NCBI GenBank assembly: GCA_900312665.1
Contig: ONZQ02000003.1
Coordinates: 1,764,498-1,828,497 of the forward strand
Source: Cephalotrichum gorgonifer
Lineage: Eukaryota; Ascomycota; Sordariomycetes; Microascales; Microascaceae
Reading direction: 5' to 3'
Length of the DNA: 64,000 bases
Made by a program: the position numbers and the translations under genes. Under the pieces are notes generated by a model, which saw nothing but the letters and a program-made list of their open reading frames with translations, had not been told where the DNA came from and searched no databases. The stretch's first letter is position 1; each line of letters starts with the position of its first letter. Positions 56,990-64,000 of this stretch are shown in pieces.

Positions 56990-59900
56990 ATGGTAAGTTT
57001 GGAAAGCATATCTCAGGTAACACCAATACCAGGGGAGGCTTCCGGGCCCCGAAAGCTTACGTTCTCCGGGGCTTCCCCTCCCGCGAATGCCGGCGGGGTG
57101 CCGCGGGGCATATTTACTTCCGCGGGCGCTCAAGCACAGCACTCGTGCCCGTGGGCCGCGGTCAGTACAAGTCATAGTACGAGAGGCAGTCCAGTTTTCC
57201 CCACCCCCCAGCTAGAAAGCAGGAGCAGAACTGTCACCTCCATACGAGGGAGTAAACTGCCGTACTTGGTGCGAAGTGCTGCGGGTAACAAGCGTTCCTC
57301 GGACGGGGAACAGCTAATTCATAATTAGCCTCTCTCCCCCGCACGAAGGATTCACACTAGTTCCCCGTTTTGTCCGGGGATGCGAGAAACACGAAGACAT
57401 CGAAAGGGAGATGGGACGGGCGTGTGGTCCTGAGCCTGCCACGGAGCTCCAGCAGGTGATGACGTGGGTAGAAGGGGGGCTTTCCACCCCGCTGTAGTTG
57501 TGGCCGGAGAAACACACATACAAGCACGCTGTCAGGTCAGACCTACAAGTAATGCAATACTTGTATTGACAGGGGTGTATGTGTACAAGCATCCGTACAG
57601 GGCTTTTTAAATCAGATCGACTCTTAGCGGCTGAGTTGGCGTCCCCGTTTAAGGCGAGGGGCGCGGTGAGTGCGGCACCCTTCTGGGTGTTCTGGGCGAA
57701 TAGGTTATGAGCGAATGGGATGGCCGGGTTGGTTGCGCCGCCTGCAGCGTGGCATTTTTGAACAATTATGTTCGACAGTGGTATCTGTGGCGCCGGGGTC
57801 GTGGCGGTCTGCGGGCGTGGAGCTTGTGGAGGTGGTGTGGAGGGTGTGAAGAAGAAAACAGCGAGCGAATGCTCCTTGCGGGCGATGGCACCGCTGTGGG
57901 GTCGGCCGACCACCCCGGCCTGGTGGCTTTTCATACAGAGGAGGGAATGGGAAATAGGGCCCAGATGAGCTTCGGCCATCTCGACCTGTCGATCCCTCAA
58001 CCTCCAGGGGAAGAAAGGGGGGGAAGGGGGCGTGAGATTCCGGAACTCCTTGTCTACCCTTATGTGTGTTTAAGTTATGACTTTGGGAATTTAGGTAGGA
58101 GGGAGCGATTAGCTCTGCCGCCTTACAACAAGCAATGATCGTCTCTCAGCTTTCAGCCACCGAAACAGGGTTTCTCCGTGCGAAGAGCAGCCCCGTGCCC
58201 TGTTCGTGGACTTTTTAAGGACGTTGCACGACGCCCGGCAGAGATACGGCGTAATCTGCCCAGTTGCAGTTGATATCAAGATCTGCCCTGCCCTCTCCGG
58301 TCGAAGGTTAAAGATTGGAGACCGCGCGAGGCGGCTTATATTGCTCATTACTCGGGAATGAATCCCCGTCGTGCCTTCCTCTCCGCCGCCCACCATGGCC
58401 CCACTCTGCCTGCTCTCGTACCTGGGAATTATCTTCGAGGCAAGTCCTTCCGACGGCCGTTGATGTGATGCCCAGCCCCGCCCGCAGCTCATCCGAGGGC
58501 CTACCCACTCGTGCCTGACTATTCGGAGTAGGAAGTCTATGCTATAATTACGAAGCGCGGATACTAATCGTAGTAACCCTAACCTGTACCCACCCGGCGT
58601 CCCGCCAACCGCCAAAAGCTCTCACCCGGCGGAACGATCCGAACATTGAAGTCCGCCCGGACTCCCGTTGTTTCAGAACTATCTCGTTCGCACGGCTACG
58701 CCATACGCTATATTGGAGAAGACGAAGAAAACGTGAAAAGAAGAGGCTGGGGGTTTTGCACGATCTGCTTGCACTGGGCTGAGCTCTTTTTGCTCCTTTG
58801 CCGTTTGCGGGCTGGCTGAATACAAGCGGAAGCTTCAAGCCACATCTACGGGTCCGATCTGTTAGGCGATTCTGGCCTGCGATGCGAGTACTCGGAGGAG
58901 AGAGGAGGGGGCCCAGACCGGCAAAGAGAGTTCACTAGTTCAAGGGTGCCCATACCATATTATTTGGAATACTCCTGCTTGAACGAGCACTCGTATAATG
59001 CGAACGAGTACGACGTATCCAAGCAGGAGGGTTCCCGGGGCAGGAAGAAGCCGCTTTCGGATATCAAACCCGGGCGTGCCGCGCCGCCCAATGCTGAGCA
59101 CGGCTCAATAACCGCTGGTGCCTGGCTAGCGTAGTATCGAGTGCGTCATGTTCAACCATCATTTTCGCCATATGCCGTGGGAGAGCGCACCATCCCTATC
59201 CCGTCAAACACTTTCGACCACTTCTAACATTGCAAGTCCTCCCGGAGCAAAATCTCCTACTAGGAATGGCGGGCATCCGACATGTCTTATCTCGGCACGA
59301 AGATACGCGGATCTCCATACGCAATCGGCCTTGGCGTCATCTCCCCCCCGCAGACCATGAGAGAAACATCGCGAAGACATGTGAAGAAATGGTGAATACA
59401 GCAGTGCGACATACATATAGTCGGCATATACAAGTAAGATAGTGTTTACGATCACTTCCTGCGGCATCTGTGGGTAGCCAGCCACTATTACTATTGCCCC
59501 CCACGTAGACGTTCGACATGACGCATTCATCGGGACTTTCGACGGCGGGAGTGGCGCGTTTTGTTTTGTTTTTTTCTCCTGTTTTCTTCGTCAACCATAT
59601 CACTTTTTTGATACTTGCATCACGAAAGTCAAGATCGTCGGTCCCCGTCTGGTCCGCAGGTACTCGCAAAGATAGATCATCGCGAACGAATAAAAAAACA
59701 TGGTAAGTGGCTAATATGATACTTTCGGGGGGACGGCAAAATTGGAGTTCTCGGGATGGCTTTTTGGGGGCTTTGTGTGGCTGGTTTCTCTCTATCTTAG
59801 CTTTAGATTAGAGATCTCATCTTTATATTAGCCAATATCGGAGCCTCATTCAGCCATTCTCTGTTGCTTTTCTCCTTCTTCCCCTTCTACTCGTACTCGT

Positions 59901-60004
59901 ACGAGTACATTAGGGCGGCGCCCGTTCATCGGTTCTCGAGGAGATCGCTCGGCGGCAACGGCCCCATTGTATGCAGAGTCCGGACTTGGCTTTGTACTAC
60001 GGGC

Positions 60005-60046
60005 TTTTTTATTTTTATTTTTTTTATTTTTATTTTTTTTTATATC
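60005..60046 (+). repeat. T-rich (TTTTTA)n low-complexity run
   Basis: Imperfect repeats of TTTTTA and longer T runs over about 42 nt. Reading frames across it encode Phe/Ile or Lys/Asn runs and are not genes. Confidence 0.85.
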
Positions 60047-63000
60047 TTCAGTGTCTGATATCAGCTGCAGCCACATCTCCACAATAAGCCACCTGTGCCT
60101 GGTGTGAGCGGCGCTAGGGCTTCTTAGCTTGGCCTCTTTTAGTCGTCTCCGAATTCGCACTGCCGGGCGGCGTGCGGGCCACGTTTTATGGCTTGCTCCT
60201 TGCATTTCCCACCCTCGTACGCTACTGGTAATAAGGGCGATATCCGCAGTATACGAGTAGTTTCGGACGGACGAATAGATGATGGCGGAATGCCAAGGTG
60301 TATGACGAGGGGAGTACTCGTACCCCGTACTCGGAGGATTAGATGGCCATACAAGCGGGTAGGTACCTCTTCTTGCAACGTCCGGGAACCACGCCCGTTC
60401 GGATGAAGCCTCCTGCACTTTCTTCCCGAGCTACCCACGTCCGTCTGCGTCGTTAGTTAAGAGGACTCCCTCTACTCGTATAATGTGATCGTTTTCGCTG
60501 CCAGGATTGATATGCTGCAAATACGTAGTATCGAAAGCGTATTACGTAGTACTCCATCCTCATACAGGTAGAGTAGTAGTAAGCATCAGCTGTTCAGGGG
60601 TGGTTTTGGGCCCAAGACCTTGGGCCTTGGCCCTTGGGATGGGATATTGGACCCTCTAAGCCTGCAAGAGCCAAGGCCCCAACACCAAGTGCATGCTGCA
60701 AGTAGTAACAGGCCCCACAAACACGAGGTGTCCACCGGCACTGCCTCCCTCAAGGAAAAGGTACATAGTAGCCCGCATCGACAAGATCAGGCCCTGGCAA
60801 AAAGCTTGTTCCAGGCAGGAATCAAGGATCGAGAACCGCTATTGGCTGTCATGACCCTCTTCCCCTCCCGCCCCCCCCCCCCAAAAAAAAAAATAAAGAA
60901 AGAAAAAACCAGGCATTGGATATCAGCGGAAGGGGAGGGATTGGAAACAAGTTTACGCGACCCACTCCTCCGCTCCTGACAGCGCCGCATCAGGTATTAT
61001 TATGGATTCCACGCCTTGGATGCTGACGTCTGATTATACTCATACTTGTACTCGTCCAAGGAATCTACATCTACGTATTTACCTATCCAGGTACGGAAAG
61101 CCGTCAGATGCAGAAGAGCTAGCCTTGTTAGATCTACCCAAAGAACGGTGGAGCCCTCGTACAAGGCGAAGGAAGGTCGCATCGAAACAGATAACAGTAT
61201 GATCTGATCGGTGTCGACGAAGACTCGTACTTGACCAGGGCACCACCACGCCGCCAGGCATCGACCCGGCAAGGCGACTGGTGCCCCCCTTTAGCTCCCT
61301 TTAGCGTCGAGATCGAATCGGATACGAGGCGTGCCCAGCCGGCTCCGGTTAGGCGAGGACGTGGCGCGGCATGGAAAACTTGCGCCGCGGGTGAGCAGCA
61401 TACTTTTACAAACATCACGCAAGTACAAGCACTCGTAAACTCGTATCGCCTTCATCAAATAGGAACATTGCAATCCGGGTACTCCGGATGCGCGTATCTG
61501 GATACAGTTAGACGGGTGGATACCGCGAACGCGTGTTGGAGGGAACCGGGGGAGGTGGACTGTGGAATGAATGGATGTGGAGTCTCCAAGCAAGTCCTTG
61601 TATTTTATTACTACATATGTACACCGTACATGCTCGTGGGTGACCAGGTCGGAGGGACATGTTGGAGGAAACCAAGGACCACCCACTTCATGGTTCCTCC
61701 TCCGAGGTCGATGTTGGCGGCCCCACTCGCTAGCTGTCTTGGCCACCTCGAAGACTTGTACATCCCATCCCCATCGCTGATGAGCTTGCTTATGATAAGT
61801 TACTTGTACCGGGATATTGTTGCACTTACAACCACTTCACGATATTTGCGAGTGTACTTATGTCGAGAGCGCGACAGAACAACCGTTATCGGATACCCAG
61901 CCGGTGTACTGGCAGGATTTGCCTCCTCGCCGGGTGCGGGAGGAGGTGCAGCACTTAATACTCGTAATACAAGTTACTCGTGGCTGCAGACCGAACTCCA
62001 ACATCCCGATAGAACACCACCCATATACCCCCTAATATAGACCTCGCCGAACGTAACCTCGACCTCATCTCGTATCTGCCCGTACGAGATAGGGCTTTAT
62101 GGTGCCCTGGCTGGTGGCTGCAACATGTCTGTACTCCTGAATAGTTGGTGGCATGGATAGCAATTTTCCCCCCTGGCCTTGGTTATTGCTGTCGGGGAGG
62201 TATCTCCTTTCGCAATCGGATTGCTTTCCTCTAGGTTTCCCTCATACATTCACGATCTCCTCCCTTACCTTTACTCGCGATCATCGGGACTCGTTGTGAT
62301 ACTTCTCCCCGCCGCTGGTACCAACGGACCTGGTTGACTGCCCCGTCGTTCCTTCCTGCGTAATCCTTTCCTGATCGCTCCCACCTCCTCGATCCCATCA
62401 TACGACCCTCCGGCCGCCGTCGCTGCCTCCGCCGCTCTCCTAAAAGTCGTCCGGACTCCTCCAAGCGCGAGATGCCATGGCAAGTAAAGTAATAGGATAT
62501 TGAACTAGGGCTCCCTTGAGACAAGGTATGAGATGAAAGAGAGCATGCGATCGTACCGAGTAGCCCGTCGCTGCTGACCCCGCCCCCTGCGCCGACAGAC
62601 CCATTTCACCACTCACCCCGCCGAGAGAGAGCCCGGAGGAAGGATCGATCGAGCGCACATTCCTTCGCCCTTTTCACAGCCATCCTCGTAACGGATCGAA
62701 CTCCCATCCCGTCCGTCCTCTTATGGCTGTATAAATAGCCATTGCCAAACTTGATGCTCGCTATTATAGTGGCGAGATACCAGGACGAGTATTACAACTA
62801 CCTTTTTCCGAAGGACATCGGGGCATTTACAGGGCACACAGGCGGCTGTTCCTGACATCCATTCCACTCGCTTTACCACCGGAGCAGCTGGGCGGAAGTC
62901 CACTTTAGTACCTCCCCCGACCCCCGGTCCATGCTCGCTCTTTCCGCCAACCCGAATTGTCCCCACTTCCCAGCCGGTGCCCAGCCCATCGGTCCATCCG

Positions 63001-64000
63001 CCTGTTCAGAAAAGCTCCAGGTCAAGGATCAAGCTCCAGCCAGGTGCTAAAAAAACGTCAGTCTGGTCAATCTTTTCTGTTCTTGTACCACTTACCCACC
63101 CCGGTTTTCCCTTCCAAGGTCGACTTTATTCCACGCGTTTCCTCTGTACGACGACGTATGTTGCATTACCGAGAAACCTCTCATGTTGACATATGTCTGC
63201 TTACAACCTTGCTTAGACAGTTCGCCCATCGCATGAGTACTACGTATCTCCCTATCTATTATCTACCTACCTACCTCTATCGCGTTGTACTCGTACTCGT
63301 ACAGTACCCCTTCTGAGTACTCGTACCTCTCCTATCGTCGGTATCGGACTCTTATCCACTCCGTTCCTCAGAGCCAAGACCACGTCTGCCCGTACTCGTA
63401 CTTGTACTCGTGTGTCTCCACGACGATTGGCCCTCCCTCCCTTCAGCTGTGCTCTGAGTCGACGCATACTCTTCACCCCTGCGCACCAGCAAACCGCCCT
63501 TCCACAACCGATCGAAACTCTCTATTCCCATGTGCTCGATCTATCGATAGAGTCCGAGAGTTCCGAGTTGCACACCGAGCGAGTCTCTTCGTCTAAAGAG
63601 GGTGAAGAAAAAGAAAAGGAACAAGAGAAGAAGCCCCCAAAATTACTCAGACCCTGTCGCGCGGAGGAAATTAACTACCTCCGTGTGAGTACCATTCGTA
63701 CTGGTCCAGAATAGGAGAGGCTCCTATTGTTGATTTTCGGCCGCGCCTCTCTAACTTTGATCGCTTGGCGAACCCGACCGACCCGTTCCCACCCAAGCAG
63801 GTAGCGGAACCAAGCAGGGAAGGGGAAGAGGAGGAAAAGGGAGAAAACGTGGATTATTGTTCCCGTCTAATAGCTTGTCTCCCCGAACCATTTTAGCCAA
63901 GAACACCCGGTACGATTTCTTCAATTCTCCCTGCCGGAAAGAACATAATAGGTCTCTTGGAGTTTTGGCCATCACCTCACTCAAGAAAATCATCACCCCT

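Larger units (their letters stand above)
55797..64000. other. Eight-kilobase gene-poor block to the right edge
   Basis: No gene could be supported on either strand. It contains G15 (56975-56989), C13 followed by A11 (about 60870-60893), a T-rich run with TTTTTA units (60005-60046) and many TACTCG/TACTTG hexamers (59888-59909, 60310-60335, 61030-61055, 63287-63301, 63391-63411). The longest frame (57314-58000, minus, 228 codons) has no domain. Sequence from about 63430 is C/T-rich and may be the leader of a gene lying beyond the edge, with a donor-like GTGAGT near 63683. Confidence 0.5.

Noticed and set aside
57314..58000. 228-codon minus-strand frame
   Set aside because: It has no domain, Pro/Ser-rich random-like composition, and spans repetitive spacer.

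Overview
The window is nuclear DNA of a filamentous ascomycete, most likely a sordariomycete. Genes have short introns (about 50-130 bp) with GT..AG ends and clear RCTAAC-type branch points, coding regions are GC-rich at third positions, and several products are Neurospora/Sordaria-type proteins (HAM-4/PRO45, RO10, arg-6-like kinase, GPI-anchored and GH76 wall proteins). I assembled 19 protein-coding genes by joining exons by hand; each join keeps the reading frame and restores a family motif. No rRNA, tRNA, CRISPR array, integron or intact transposon was seen. Roughly half of the window is gene-free spacer.

Layout. 1-293: 3' end of a GMC oxidoreductase. 1209-2521: secreted alpha-carbonic anhydrase with a GC-AG intron. 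4016-5575: mitochondrial acetylglutamate kinase with DUF619/NAT domain but no reductase domain. 6697-7740 (-): synaptobrevin SNC1. 10885-12790: GH76 (DFG5/DCW1-type) wall enzyme with a membrane anchor. 15059-17465: FHA/tail-anchored STRIPAK subunit HAM-4/PRO45. 18317-19366: quinolinate phosphoribosyltransferase. 19660-22047 (-): mitoribosome assembly factor RSM22. 22397-23239 (-): thioredoxin with a predicted membrane segment, divergent from 23637-24945, a SPOUT-type RNA methyltransferase. 25288-27957 (-): secreted GH55 glucanase. 30373-31747 (-): lipoyl synthase. 33274-33624 (-): small GPI-type wall protein. 37737-38345: DASH subunit SPC19. 39372-40672 (-): osmosensor SHO1. 46648-47389 (-): dynactin-type RO10. 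48420-50246: AVT-family vacuolar amino-acid transporter. 51091-51686 (-): mitoribosomal protein bS16m, divergent from 52069-55796: SMC5.

The set is housekeeping and cell-surface biology rather than one pathway: mitochondrial functions (arginine synthesis, lipoylation, two mitoribosome genes), wall and secretion functions (GH76, GH55, alpha-CA, GPI protein, SNC1, SHO1), and chromosome or cytoskeleton functions (SPC19, RO10, SMC5, HAM-4). There is no operon-like or cluster logic and no convincing biosynthetic cluster or defence system.

The most unusual observations are the stand-alone acetylglutamate kinase that stops where the arg-6 polyprotein would continue into its reductase, the GC-AG intron of the carbonic anhydrase, a stopless 84-nt intron in the transporter gene, a gene-like but unresolved segment near 43.4-44.1 kb, and a degenerate TACTCG/TACTTG hexamer scattered over nearly all spacers. 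The largest gene-poor blocks are 40.7-46.6 kb and 55.8-64.0 kb.
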